A DNA stretch of 64,000 nt from Acanthacorydalis orientalis (Eukaryota > Arthropoda > Insecta > Megaloptera > Corydalidae), in contig CM068315.1 in assembly GCA_034766995.1 (NCBI GenBank), forward strand, positions 6,366,185-6,430,184, in the 5' to 3' direction. The translations under genes and the position numbers were made by a program. Below are positions 14,001 through 27,415 of this stretch, piece by piece. Position 1 is the stretch's first letter; every line of letters starts with the position of its first letter. The notes below the pieces were generated by a model that was given only the letters and a program-made list of their open reading frames with translations, did no database searches and was not told the DNA's origin.

Positions 14001-17000
14001 GTGCGAAACGGGTAATGTCGCACATCGTTAGATGCGCTTTAAAATTATCTATCTCTTGGTATGCAATTCGATTCGATTATTTGCGAAAAAGACATAATTT
14101 TACCCAAAAAACCTATTTTTTAACCGGTTTTTCGCCCATAAGTAGTCGAAACTAAGTGCGAAACGGGTAATGTCGCACATCGTTAGATGCGCCTTAAAAT
14201 TATCTATCTCTTGGTATGCAATTCGATTCGATTATTTGCCAAAAAGACATAATTTTGCCCAAAAAACCTATTTTTCAACCGGTTTTTCGCCCATAAGTAG
14301 TCGAAAATAGGCCCGAAGGGGCTAATGTCGCACATCGTTAGATGCGCCTTAAAATTATCTATCTCATGATGTGCAATTCGATCCGATTATTTGCCAATAA
14401 GACCTAATTTTGCACAAAAAAACTATTTTTCAGTCTGTTTTTCGCGCATAAGTAGTCGAAAATAGGCCCGAAGCGGCTAATGTCGCACATCGTTAGATGC
14501 GCCTTAAAATTATCTATCGCATGGTGTGCAATTCGATCCGATTATTTACCAAAAAGACCTAATTTTGCCCAAAAACCCTATTTTTCAACCGGTTATTCCC
14601 TCATAAGTAGTCGAAAATAGGCCCGAAGGGGCTAATGTCGCACATCGTTAGATGCGCCTTAAAATTATCTATCTCATGATGTGCAATTCGATCCGATTAT
14701 TTGCCAAAAAGACCTAATTTTGCACAAAAAACCTATTTTTCAGTCTGTTTTTCGCGCATAAGTAGTCGAAAATAGGCCCGAAGCGGCTAATGTCGCACAT
14801 CGTTAGATGCGGCTTAAAATTATCTATCTCTTGGTATGCAATTCGATTCGATTATTTGCGAAAAAGACCTAATTTTGCCCAAAAAACCTATTTTTTAACT
14901 GGTTTTTCGCCCATAAGTAGTCGAAATTAAGTGCGAAACGGGTAATGTCGCACATCGTTAGATGCGCCTTAAAATTATCTATCTCATGATGTGCAATTCG
15001 ATCCAATTATTTGCCAATAAGACCTAATTTTGCACAAAAAAACTATTTTTCAGTCTGTTTTTCGCGCATAAGTAGTCGAAAATAGGCCCGAAGCGGCTAA
15101 TGTCGCACATCGTTAGATGCGCCTTAAAATTATCTATCGCATGGTGTGCAATTCGATCCGATTATTTGCCAAAAAGACCTAATTTTGCCCAAAAACCCTA
15201 TTTTTCAGTCTGTTTTTCGCGCATAAGTAGTCGAAAATAGGCCCGAAGCGGCTAATGTCGCACATCGTTAGATGCGGCTTAAAATTATCTATCTCTTGGT
15301 ATGCAATTCGATTCGATTATTTGCGAAAAAGACATAATTTTACCCAAAAAACCTATTTTTTAACCGGTTTTTCGCCCATAAGTAGTCGAAACTAAGTGCG
15401 AAACGGGTAATGTCGCACATCGTTAGATGCGCCTTAAAATTATCTATCTCATGATGTGCAATTCGATCCGATTATTTGCCAAAAAGACCTAATTTTGCAC
15501 AAAAAACCTATTTTTCAGTCTGTTTTTCGCGCATAAGTAGTCGAAAATAGGCCCGAAGCGGCTAATGTCGCACATCGTTAGATGCGCCTTAAAATTATCT
15601 ATCTCTTGGTATGCAATTCGATTCGATTATTTGCGAAAAAGACCTAATTTTGCCCAAAAAACCTATTTTTTAACTGGTTTTTCGCCCATAAGTAGTCGAA
15701 ATTAAGTGCGAAACGGGTAATGTCGCACATCGTTAGATGCGCCTTAAAATTATCTATCTCATGATGTGCAATTCGATCCAATTATTTGCCAATAAGACCT
15801 AATTTTGCACAAAAAAACTATTTTTCAGTCTGTTTTTCGCGCATAAGTAGTCGAAAATAGGCCCGAAGCGGCTAATGTCGCACATCGTTAGATGCGCCTT
15901 AAAATTATCTATCGCATGGTGTGCAATTCGATCCGATTATTTGCCAAAAAGACCTAATTTTGCCCAAAAACCCTATTTTTCAACCGGTTTTTCGCTCATA
16001 AGTAGTCGAAATTAAGTGCGAAACGGGTAATGTCGCACATCGTTAGATGCGCTTTAAAATTATCTATCTCTTGGTATGCAATTCGATTCGATTATTTGCG
16101 AAAAAGACATAATTTTACCCAAAAAACCTATTTTTTAACCGGTTTTTCGCCCATAAGTAGTCGAAACTAAGTGCGAAACGGGTAATGTCGCACATCGTTA
16201 GATGCGCCTTAAAATTATCTATCTCTTGGTATGCAATTCGATTCGATTATTTGCCAAAAAGACATAATTTTGCCCAAAAAACCTATTTTTCAACCGGTTT
16301 TTCGCCCATAAGTAGTCGAAAATAGGCCCGAAGGGGCTAATGTCGCACATCGTTAGATGCGCCTTAAAATTATCTATCTCATGATGTGCAATTCGATCCG
16401 ATTATTTGCCAATAAGACCTAATTTTGCACAAAAAAACTATTTTTCAGTCTGTTTTTCGCGCATAAGTAGTCGAAAATAGGCCCGAAGCGGCTAATGTCG
16501 CACATCGTTAGATGCGCCTTAAAATTATCTATCGCATGGTGTGCAATTCGATCCGATTATTTGCCAAAAAGACCTAATTTTGCCCAAAAACCCTATTTTT
16601 CAACCGGTTATTCCCTCATAAGTAGTCGAAAATAGGCCCGAAGGGGCTAATGTCGCACATCGTTAGATGCGCCTTAAAATTATCTATCTCATGATGTGCA
16701 ATTCGATCCGATTATTTGCCAAAAAGACCTAATTTTGCACAAAAAACCTATTTTTCAGTCTGTTTTTCGCGCATAAGTAGTCGAAAATAGGCCCGAAGCG
16801 GCTAATGTCGCACATCGTTAGATGCGGCTTAAAATTATCTATCTCTTGGTATGCAATTCGATTCGATTATTTGCGAAAAAGACATAATTTTACCCAAAAA
16901 ACCTATTTTTTAACCGGTTTTTCGCCCATAAGTAGTCGAAACTAAGTGCGAAACGGGTAATGTCGCACATCGTTAGATGCGCCTTAAAATTATCTATCTC

Positions 17001-20000
17001 ATGATGTGCAATTCGATCCGATTATTTGCCAAAAAGACCTAATTTTGCACAAAAAACCTATTTTTCAGTCTGTTTTTCGCGCATAAGTAGTCGAAAATAG
17101 GCCCGAAGCGGCTAATGTCGCACATCGTTAGATGCGGCTTAAAATTATCTATCTCTTGGTATGCAATTCGATTCGATTATTTGCGAAAAAGATATAATTT
17201 TACCCAAAAAACCTATTTTTTAACCGGTTTTTCGTCCATAAGTAGTCGAAATTAAGTCCAAAACGGGTAATGTCGCACATCGTTAGATGCGCCTTAAAAT
17301 TATCTATCTCTTGGTATGCAATTCGATTCGATTATTTGCGAAAAAGACCTAATTTTGCCCAAAAAACCTATTTTTTAACCGGTTTTTCGCCCATAAGTAG
17401 TCGAAACTAAGTGCGAAACGGGTAATGTCGCACATCGTTAGATGCGCCTTAAAATTATCTATCTCATGATGTGCAATTCGATCCAATTATTTGCCAATAA
17501 GACCTAATTTTGCACAAAAAAAACTATTTTTCAGTCTGTTTTTCGCGCATAAGTAGTCGAAAATAGGCCCGAAGGGGCTAATGTCGCACATCGTTAGATG
17601 CGCCTTAAAATTATCTATCTCATGATGTGCAATTCGATCCAATTATTTGCCAATAAGACCTAATTTTGCACAAAAAAACTATTTTTTCAGTCTGTTTTTC
17701 GCGCATAAGTAGTCGAAAATAGGCCCGAAGCGGCTAATGTCGCACATCGTTAGATGCGCCTTAAAATTATCTATCGCATGGTGTGCAATTCGATCCGATT
17801 ATTTGCCAAAAAGACCTAATTTTGCCCAAAAACCCTATTTTTCAACCGGTTTTTCCCTCATAAGTAGTCGAAAATAGACCCGAAGGGGCTAATGTCGCAC
17901 ATCGTTAGATGCGCCTTAAAATTATCTATCTCATGATGTGCAATTCGATCCGATTATTTGCCAAAAAGACCTAATTTTGCACAAAAAACATATTTTTCAG
18001 TCTGTTTTTCGCGCATAAGTAGTCGAAAATAGGCCCGAAGCGGCTAATGTCGCACATCGTTAGATGCGGCTTAAAATTATCTATCTCTTGGTATGCAATT
18101 CGATTCGATTATTTGCGAAAAAGACATAATTTTACCCAAAAAACCTATTTTTTAACCGGTTTTTCGCCCATAAGTAGTCGAAACTAAGTGCGAAACGGGT
18201 AATGTCGCACATCGTTAGATGCGCCTTAAAATTATCTATCTCATGATGTGCAATTCGATCCGATTATTTGCCAAAAAGACCTAATTTTGCACAAAAAACC
18301 TATTTTTCAGTCTGTTTTTCGCGCATAAGTAGTCGAAAATAGGCCCGAAGCGGCTAATGTCGCACATCGTTAGATGCGGCTTAAAATTATCTATCTCTTG
18401 GTATGCAATTCGATTCGATTATTTGCGAAAAAGATATAATTTTACCCAAAAAACCTATTTTTTAACCGGTTTTTCGTCCATAAGTAGTCGAAATTAAGTC
18501 CAAAACGGGTAATGTCGCACATCGTTAGATGCGCCTTAAAATTATCTATCTCTTGGTATGCAATTCGATTCGATTATTTGCGAAAAAGACCTAATTTTGC
18601 CCAAAAAACCTATTTTTTAACCGGTTTTTCGCCCATAAGTAGTCGAAACTAAGTGCGAAACGGGTAATGTCGCACATCGTTAGATGCGCCTTAAAATTAT
18701 CTATCTCATGATGTGCAATTCGATCCGATTATTTGCCAAAAAGACCTAATTTTGCACAAAAAACCTATTTTTCAGTCTGTTTTTCGCGCATAAGTAGTCG
18801 AAAATAGGCCCGAAGCGGCTAATGTCGCACATCGTTAGATGCGGCTTAAAATTATCTATCTCTTGGTATGCAATTCGATTCGATTATTTGCGAAAAAGAT
18901 ATAATTTTACCCAAAAAACCTATTTTTTAACCGGTTTTTCGTCCATAAGTAGTCGAAATTAAGTCCAAAACGGGTAATGTCGCACATCGTTAGATGCGCC
19001 TTAAAATTATCTATCTCTTGGTATGCAATTCGATTCGATTATTTGCGAAAAAGACCTAATTTTGCCCAAAAAACCTATTTTTTAACTGGTTTTTCGCCCA
19101 TAAGTAGTCGAAATTAAGTGCGAAACGGGTAATGTCGCACATCGTTAGATGCGCCTTAAAATTATCTATCTCATGATGTGCAATTCGATCCAATTATTTG
19201 CCAATAAGACCTAATTTTGCACAAAAACCCTATTTTTCAACCGGTTTTTCGCTCATAAGTAGTCGAAATTAAGTGCGAAACGGGTAATGTCGCACATCGT
19301 TAGATGCGCTTTAAAATTATCTATCTCTTGGTATGCAATTCGATTCGATTATTTGCGAAAAAGACATAATTTTACCCAAAAAACCTATTTTTTAACCGGT
19401 TTTTCGCCCATAAGTAGTCGAAACTAAGTGCGAAACGGGTAATGTCGCACATCGTTAGATGCGCCTTAAAATTATCTATCTCTTGGTATGCAATTCGATT
19501 CGATTATTTGCCAAAAAGACATAATTTTGCCCAAAAAACCTATTTTTCAACCGGTTTTTCGCCCATAAGTAGTCGAAAATAGGCCCGAAGGGGCTAATGT
19601 CGCACATCGTTAGATGCGCCTTAAAATTATCTATCTCATGATGTGCAATTCGATCCGATTATTTGCCAATAAGACCTAATTTTGCACAAAAAAACTATTT
19701 TTCAGTCTGTTTTTCGCGCATAAGTAGTCGAAAATAGGCCCGAAGCGGCTAATGTCGCACATCGTTAGATGCGCCTTAAAATTATCTATCGCATGGTGTG
19801 CAATTCGATCCGATTATTTGCCAAAAAGACCTAATTTTGCCCAAAAACCCTATTTTTCAACCGGTTATTCCCTCATAAGTAGTCGAAAATAGGCCCGAAG
19901 GGGCTAATGTCGCACATCGTTAGATGCGCCTTAAAATTATCTATCTCATGATGTGCAATTCGATCCGATTATTTGCCAAAAAGACCTAATTTTGCACAAA

Positions 20001-21900
20001 AAACCTATTTTTCAGTCTGTTTTTCGCGCATAAGTAGTCGAAAATAGGCCCGAAGCGGCTAATGTCGCACATCGTTAGATGCGGCTTAAAATTATCTATC
20101 TCTTGGTATGCAATTCGATTCGATTATTTGCGAAAAAGACCTAATTTTGCCCAAAAAACCTATTTTTTAACTGGTTTTTCGCCCATAAGTAGTCGAAATT
20201 AAGTGCGAAACGGGTAATGTCGCACATCGTTAGATGCGCCTTAAAATTATCTATCTCATGATGTGCAATTCGATCCAATTATTTGCCAATAAGACCTAAT
20301 TTTGCACAAAAAAACTATTTTTCAGTCTGTTTTTCGCGCATAAGTAGTCGAAAATAGGCCCGAAGCGGCTAATGTCGCACATCGTTAGATGCGCCTTAAA
20401 ATTATCTATCGCATGGTGTGCAATTCGATCCGATTATTTGCCAAAAAGACCTAATTTTGCCCAAAAACCCTATTTTTCAGTCTGTTTTTCGCGCATAAGT
20501 AGTCGAAAATAGGCCCGAAGCGGCTAATGTCGCACATCGTTAGATGCGGCTTAAAATTATCTATCTCTTGGTATGCAATTCGATTCGATTATTTGCGAAA
20601 AAGACATAATTTTACCCAAAAAACCTATTTTTTAACCGGTTTTTCGCCCATAAGTAGTCGAAACTAAGTGCGAAACGGGTAATGTCGCACATCGTTAGAT
20701 GCGCCTTAAAATTATCTATCTCATGATGTGCAATTCGATCCGATTATTTGCCAAAAAGACCTAATTTTGCACAAAAAACCTATTTTTCAGTCTGTTTTTC
20801 GCGCATAAGTAGTCGAAAATAGGCCCGAAGCGGCTAATGTCGCACATCGTTAGATGCGCCTTAAAATTATCTATCTCTTGGTATGCAATTCGATTCGATT
20901 ATTTGCGAAAAAGACCTAATTTTGCCCAAAAAACCTATTTTTTAACTGGTTTTTCGCCCATAAGTAGTCGAAATTAAGTGCGAAACGGGTAATGTCGCAC
21001 ATCGTTAGATGCGCCTTAAAATTATCTATCTCATGATGTGCAATTCGATCCAATTATTTGCCAATAAGACCTAATTTTGCACAAAAAAACTATTTTTCAG
21101 TCTGTTTTTCGCGCATAAGTAGTCGAAAATAGGCCCGAAGCGGCTAATGTCGCACATCGTTAGATGCGCCTTAAAATTATCTATCGCATGGTGTGCAATT
21201 CGATCCGATTATTTGCCAAAAAGACCTAATTTTGCCCAAAAACCCTATTTTTCAACCGGTTTTTCGCTCATAAGTAGTCGAAATTAAGTGCGAAACGGGT
21301 AATGTCGCACATCGTTAGATGCGCTTTAAAATTATCTATCTCTTGGTATGCAATTCGATTCGATTATTTGCGAAAAAGACATAATTTTACCCAAAAAACC
21401 TATTTTTTAACCGGTTTTTCGCCCATAAGTAGTCGAAACTAAGTGCGAAACGGGTAATGTCGCACATCGTTAGATGCGCCTTAAAATTATCTATCTCTTG
21501 GTATGCAATTCGATTCGATTATTTGCCAAAAAGACATAATTTTGCCCAAAAAACCTATTTTTCAACCGGTTTTTCGCCCATAAGTAGTCGAAAATAGGCC
21601 CGAAGGGGCTAATGTCGCACATCGTTAGATGCGCCTTAAAATTATCTATCTCATGATGTGCAATTCGATCCGATTATTTGCCAATAAGACCTAATTTTGC
21701 ACAAAAAAACTATTTTTCAGTCTGTTTTTCGCGCATAAGTAGTCGAAAATAGGCCCGAAGCGGCTAATGTCGCACATCGTTAGATGCGCCTTAAAATTAT
21801 CTATCGCATGGTGTGCAATTCGATCCGATTATTTGCCAAAAAGACCTAATTTTGCCCAAAAACCCTATTTTTCAACCGGTTATTCCCTCATAAGTAGTCG
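11100..21900. repeat. Duplicated block of 34-37 monomers within the satellite
   Basis: Private variants repeat at a constant offset. The extra-T variant is at 11944 and 17681. The ATAGACCCGAAGGGG variant is at 12137 and 17874. GATATAATTTTACC is at 11456/17192, 12697/18434 and 13162/18899. All these offsets are 5736-5737 bp. Further right, GGTTATTCCC lies at 14591/19863 and 16606/21878, offset 5272. The offset drops by exactly 465 bp, three monomers, because GATATAATT occurs three times at 465-bp spacing in the left block (12697, 13162, 13627) and twice in the right. The block was duplicated and then gained or lost one three-monomer repeat. Confidence 0.85.
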
Positions 21901-23849
21901 AAAATAGGCCCGAAGGGGCTAATGTCGCACATCGTTAGATGCGCCTTAAAATTATCTATCTCATGATGTGCAATTCGATCCGATTATTTGCCAAAAAGAC
22001 CTAATTTTGCACAAAAAACCTATTTTTCAGTCTGTTTTTCGCGCATAAGTAGTCGAAAATAGGCCCGAAGCGGCTAATGTCGCACATCGTTAGATGCGGC
22101 TTAAAATTATCTATCTCTTGGTATGCAATTCGATTCGATTATTTGCGAAAAAGATATAATTTTACCCAAAAAACCTATTTTTTAACCGGTTTTTCGTCCA
22201 TAAGTAGTCGAAATTAAGTCCAAAACGGGTAATGTCGCACATCGTTAGATGCGCCTTAAAATTATCTATCTCTTGGTATGCAATTCGATTCGATTATTTG
22301 CGAAAAAGACCTAATTTTGCCCAAAAAACCTATTTTTTAACTGGTTTTTCGCCCATAAGTAGTCGAAATTAAGTGCGAAACGGGTAATGTCGCACATCGT
22401 TAGATGCGCCTTAAAATTATCTATCTCATGATGTGCAATTCGATCCAATTATTTGCCAATAAGACCTAATTTTGCACAAAAAAACTATTTTTCAGTCTGT
22501 TTTTCGCGCATAAGTAGTCGAAAATAGGCCCGAAGCGGCTAATGTCGCACATCGTTAGATGCGCCTTAAAATTATCTATCGCATGGTGTGCAATTCGATC
22601 CGATTATTTGCCAAAAAGACCTAATTTTGCCCAAAAACCCTATTTTTCAGTCTGTTTTTCGCGCATAAGTAGTCGAAAATAGGCCCGAAGCGGCTAATGT
22701 CGCACATCGTTAGATGCGGCTTAAAATTATCTATCTCTTGGTATGCAATTCGATTCGATTATTTGCGAAAAAGACATAATTTTACCCAAAAAACCTATTT
22801 TTTAACCGGTTTTTCGCCCATAAGTAGTCGAAACTAAGTGCGAAACGGGTAATGTCGCACATCGTTAGATGCGCCTTAAAATTATCTATCTCATGATGTG
22901 CAATTCGATCCGATTATTTGCCAAAAAGACCTAATTTTGCACAAAAAACCTATTTTTCAGTCTGTTTTTCGCGCATAAGTAGTCGAAAATAGGCCCGAAG
23001 CGGCTAATGTCGCACATCGTTAGATGCGGCTTAAAATTATCTATCTCTTGGTATGCAATTCGATTCGATTATTTGCGAAAAAGACCTAATTTTGCCCAAA
23101 AAACCTATTTTTTAACTGGTTTTTCGCCCATAAGTAGTCGAAATTAAGTGCGAAACGGGTAATGTCGCACATCGTTAGATGCGCCTTAAAATTATCTATC
23201 GCATGGTGTGCAATTCGATCCGATTATTTGCCAAAAAGACCTAATTTTGCCCAAAAACCCTATTTTTCAACCGGTTATTCCCTCATAAGTAGTCGAAAAT
23301 AGGCCCGAAGGGGCTAATGTCGCACATCGTTAGATGCGCCTTAAAATTATCTATCTCATGATGTGCAATACGATCCGATTATTTGCCAAAAAGACCTAAT
23401 TTTGCCCAAAAACCCTATTTTTCAACCGGTTTTTCGCTCATAAGTAGTCGAAATTAAGTGCGAAACGGGTAATGTCGCACATCGTTAGATGCGCCTTAAA
23501 ATTATCTATCTCTTGGTATGCAATTCGATTCGATTATTTGCCAAAAAGACATAATTTTGCCCAAAAAACCTATTTTTCAACCGGTTTTTCGCCCATAAGT
23601 AGTCGAAAATAGGCCCGAAGGGGCTAATGTCGCACATCGTTAGATGCGCCTTAAAATTATCTATCTCATGATGTGCAATTCGATCCGATTATTTGCCAAA
23701 AAGACCTAATTTTGCCCAAAAACCCTATTTTTCAGTCTGTTTTTCGCGCATAAGTAGTCGAAAATAGGCCCGAAGCGGCTAATGTCGCACATCGTTAGAT
23801 GCGGCTTAAAATTATCTATCTCTTGGTATGCAATTCGATTCGATTATTT

Positions 23850-25110
23850 GCGAAAAAGATATAATTTTACCCAAAAAACCTATTTTTTAACCGGTTTTTC
23901 GTCCATAAGTAGTCGAAATTAAGTCCAAAACGGGTAATGTCGCACATCGTTAGATGCGCCTTAAAATTATCTATCTCTTGGTATGCAATTCGATTCGATT
24001 ATTTGCGAAAAAGACCTAATTTTGCCCAAAAAACCTATTTTTTAACTGGTTTTTCGCCCATAAGTAGTCGAAATTAAGTGCGAAACGGGTAATGTCGCAC
24101 ATCGTTAGATGCGCCTTAAAATTATCTATCTCATGATGTGCAATTCGATCCAATTATTTGCCAATAAGACCTAATTTTGCACAAAAAAACTATTTTTCAG
24201 TCTGTTTTTCGCGCATAAGTAGTCGAAAATAGGCCCGAAGCGGCTAATGTCGCACATCGTTAGATGCGCCTTAAAATTATCTATCGCATGGTGTGCAATT
24301 CGATCCGATTATTTGCCAAAAAGACCTAATTTTGCCCAAAAACCCTATTTTTCAGTCTGTTTTTCGCGCATAAGTAGTCGAAAATAGGCCCGAAGCGGCT
24401 AATGTCGCACATCGTTAGATGCGCTTTAAAATTATCTATCTCTTGGTATGCAATTCGATTCGATTATTTGCGAAAAAGATATAATTTTACCCAAAAAACC
24501 TATTTTTTAACCGGTTTTTCGTCCATAAGTAGTCGAAATTAAGTCCAAAACGGGTAATGTCGCACATCGTTAGATGCGCCTTAAAATTATCTATCTCTTG
24601 GTATGCAATTCGATTCGATTATTTGCGAAAAAGACCTAATTTTGCCCAAAAAACCTATTTTTTAACTGGTTTTTCGCCCATAAGTAGTCGAAATTAAGTG
24701 CGAAACGGGTAATGTCGCACATCGTTAGATGCGCCTTAAAATTATCTATCTCATGATGTGCAATTCGATCCAATTATTTGCCAATAAGACCTAATTTTGC
24801 ACAAAAAAACTATTTTTCAGTCTGTTTTTCGCGCATAAGTAGTCGAAAATAGGCCCGAAGCGGCTAATGTCGCACATCGTTAGATGCGCCTTAAAATTAT
24901 CTATCGCATGGTGTGCAATTCGATCCGATTATTTGCCAAAAAGACCTAATTTTGCCCAAAAACCCTATTTTTCAGTCTGTTTTTCGCGCATAAGTAGTCG
25001 AAAATAGGCCCGAAGCGGCTAATGTCGCACATCGTTAGATGCGCTTTAAAATTATCTATCTCTTGGTATGCAATTCGATTCGATTATTTGCGAAAAAGAT
25101 ATAATTTTAC
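23850..25110. repeat. Four-monomer (620-bp) higher-order repeat
   Basis: The GATATAATTTTACC monomer occurs at 23859, 24479 and 25099, exactly 620 bp (four monomers) apart, with matching neighbours. This is a different higher-order unit from the six-monomer repeat at the left end of the same array. Confidence 0.75.
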
Positions 25111-26362
25111 CCAAAAAACCTATTTTTTAACCGGTTTTTCGTCCATAAGTAGTCGAAATTAAGTGCGAAACGGGTAATGTCGCACATCGTTAGATGCGCC
25201 TTAAAATTATCTATCTCTTGGTATGCAATTCGATTCGATTATTTGCGAAAAAGACATAATTTTACCCAAAAAACCAATTTTTTAACCGGTTTTTCGCCCA
25301 TAAGTAGTCGAAACTAAGTGCGAAACGGGTAATGTCGCACATCGTTAGATGCGCCTTAAAATTATCTATCGCATGGTGTGCAATTCGATCCGATTATTTG
25401 CCAAAAAGACATAATTTTGCCCAAAAAACCTATTTTTTAACCGGTTTTTCGCCCATAAGTAGTCGAAAATAGGCCCGAAGCGGCTAATGTCGCACATCGT
25501 TAGATGCGCCTTAAAATTATCTATCGCATGGTGTGCAATTCGATCCGATTATTTGCCAAAAAGACCTAATTTTGCACAAAAAACCTATTTTTTAACCGGT
25601 TTTTCGCCCATAAGTAGTCGAAAATAGGACCGAAGCGGCTAATGTCGCACATCGTTAGATGCGCCTTAAAATTATCTATCGCATGGTGTGCAATTCGATC
25701 CGATTATTTGCCAAAAAGACCTAATTTTGCCCAAAAACCCTATTTTTCAACCGGTTTTTCGCTCATAAGTAGTCGAAATTAAGTGCGAAACGGGTAATGT
25801 CGCACATCGTTAGATGCGCCTTAAAATTATCTATCTCTTGGTATGCAATTCGATTCGATTATTTGCCAAAAAGACATAATTTTGCCCAAAAAACCTATTT
25901 TTCAACCGGTTTTTCGGCCATATGTAGTTGAAAATAGGCCCGATACGGCTAATGTCGCACATCGTTAGATGCGTCTTAAAATTATCTATCGCGTGGTATG
26001 CAATTCGATTCGATTATTGCCCAAACAGACCTAATTTTGCCCAAAAAAACCATTTTTCAACCGGTTTTTCGGCCATAAGTAGTCTAAATCAAGCCCAAAA
26101 CGGCTAATGTCGCACATCGTTAGATTCGTCTTAAAATTATCTATCGCGTGGTGTGCAATTCGATTCGATTGTCTTCCAAAAAAGACTAATTATGCCCGAA
26201 AAACCCATTTTTTAACCAGTTTTTCGGCCGTAAGTAGTCGAATTTAAGTGCGAAACGGCTCATATCGCACATCGTTAGATGCGTCTTATAATTACCTATC
26301 GCGTGGTGTGCAATTAGATTCGATTATCTTCCAAAAAAGCTTAATTTCGCCCGAAAAACCCA

Positions 26363-26747
26363 TTATTATATGAAAAGCCCCAGCAGAAAATGTAAAATCA
26401 AGTAATGTCTAAAATTTTCACGAAAAAAGTATTTAACTATATTATTCATATATATATATATATATATATTACTACATTGTTAAAAGATTTGCTTGAAATA
26501 TTCGTCTGAAAGTACTTATTTCTCTAAACTATCTGTGCCCCTTCTTTAGAATAATATGTATATAAATGTATAGATATAATAATTACATTTCAATTTATTT
26601 GTAAAAAGTTTAAATTAAGTAAAAAATCGACTGGCAGCTATGATTTAGCTTAGATCGTATATTAAATTAATTAAAATAGAAACTGTCCCAGTTTTAAAAG
26701 CAAATAACAAAGTTTCTAAGTGATAATTTAGATAGGTAAATATACAG
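26363..26747. other. AT-rich spacer after the satellite
   Basis: The satellite stops abruptly at about 26362 inside a monomer, and ordinary AT-rich DNA begins. It holds a (AT)n run at about 26449-26469. No coding signal is seen. It leads to the acidic frame at 26748. Confidence 0.6.
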
Positions 26748-26951
26748 ATGCAAACTACACAAATACCGGAACAGCCAAATGAAGAATTCGAAAACACAGT
26801 CATAGTTCCACAAAACGTTGATGACACTGACAATCATGATATGTTGATTCAGGAAACGAGTAATTCTGAAGAGAAGATGCATATGAATGAACCAGATTTA
26901 ATTCAAAATGACGTAGATGCAATTCCATCAGTAACACCGATAGAAAATTGA
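26748..26951 (+). CDS. Small acidic ORF, possible terminal exon
   Basis: A 67-codon frame from ATG to TGA. Its composition does not look like translated AT-rich noise: 16 of 67 residues are D or E, with one K and no R, several P and N/Q residues, and segments such as EQPNEEFENTVIVPQNVDDT and SNSEEKMHMNEPDL. Such a peptide would be disordered and soluble. The ATG directly follows TATACAG, a fair splice acceptor, and an in-frame TAG lies 12 bp upstream, so the segment could be a last exon starting at 26748 or a short ORF. A canonical AATAAA lies at 27018-27023, 67 bp after the stop. No partner exon was found between it and the satellite array. Function is unknown; a spurious ORF is still possible. 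Confidence 0.35.
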   Translation: MQTTQIPEQPNEEFENTVIVPQNVDDTDNHDMLIQETSNSEEKMHMNEPDLIQNDVDAIPSVTPIEN

Positions 26952-27017
26952 AAATAATATTTATTATCAAACATATTTTTTTAATATTTATATTATATAT
27001 TGTGCTTTTTCTTGTTG

Positions 27018-27023
27018 AATAAA
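27018..27023 (+). terminator. Candidate polyadenylation signal
   Basis: AATAAA 67 bp downstream of the stop of the acidic ORF. In DNA this rich in A+T the hexamer is frequent by chance, so it supports the ORF only weakly. Confidence 0.25.
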
Positions 27024-27109
27024 TATTTATTTTTCGCCATATATTGACAATAACGCCAATAATTAACAATATTAATTACTAATATATAATTTTAGGTGCA
27101 AAATACACA

Positions 27110-27112
<3 letters not shown>

Positions 27113-27171
<59 letters not shown>
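27113..27171. repeat. (AT)n microsatellite
   Basis: About 29 uninterrupted AT dinucleotides. Confidence 0.95.
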
Positions 27172-27174
<3 letters not shown>

Positions 27175-27415
27175 GGTTATTAATTTGTGTTTATTGATTG
27201 AATTAAAATATTCAATTGTGAATCATTTCATAATGCCATTGTAAAGACATGTATTTATTGGTGAATGGTACTAACATTTCGATCAAATATAAATAAAAAT
27301 TATTTGTAATGAATGTTCAATTGTTGGATGACTGTATTGTTCATATTTGTAAGTAAATATTTTTTTCCAATTAGGGGATAGGTTTAGTAAGCGCCATATC
27401 TAATACTTTTCTGTA

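Larger units (their letters stand above)
5244..26362. repeat. 155-bp satellite array, about 136 copies
   Basis: The anchor CATCGTTAGATGCG starts at 5341, 5496, 5651, 5806, 5961, 6116, 6271, 6426 and so on to 26270. That is 20,929 bp or 135 intervals of 155 bp with only about 4 bp of net indel. All copies face the same way. Interior monomers differ at a limited set of diagnostic sites (for example gacataat/gacctaat/gatataat, ccggtttttc/ctgtttttc, cgggtaatg/cggctaatg), and these variants recur in blocks, which shows higher-order repeats. A representative monomer is about 38 percent G+C with about 10 CpG by hand count, richer than its flanks. The period is not a multiple of three and no frame stays open. 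It probably represents heterochromatic, possibly pericentromeric, satellite; no CENP-B-box match was found. Confidence 0.97.

Noticed and set aside
5244..26362. CRISPR-like array interpretation of the 155-bp repeats
   Set aside because: The whole unit repeats with no unique spacers, and the setting is eukaryotic. It is a satellite.
5244..26362. CENP-B box in the 155-bp monomer
   Set aside because: Checked the TTCG and CGGG occurrences on both strands; none has the required TTCG-N4-A-N2-CGGG spacing.
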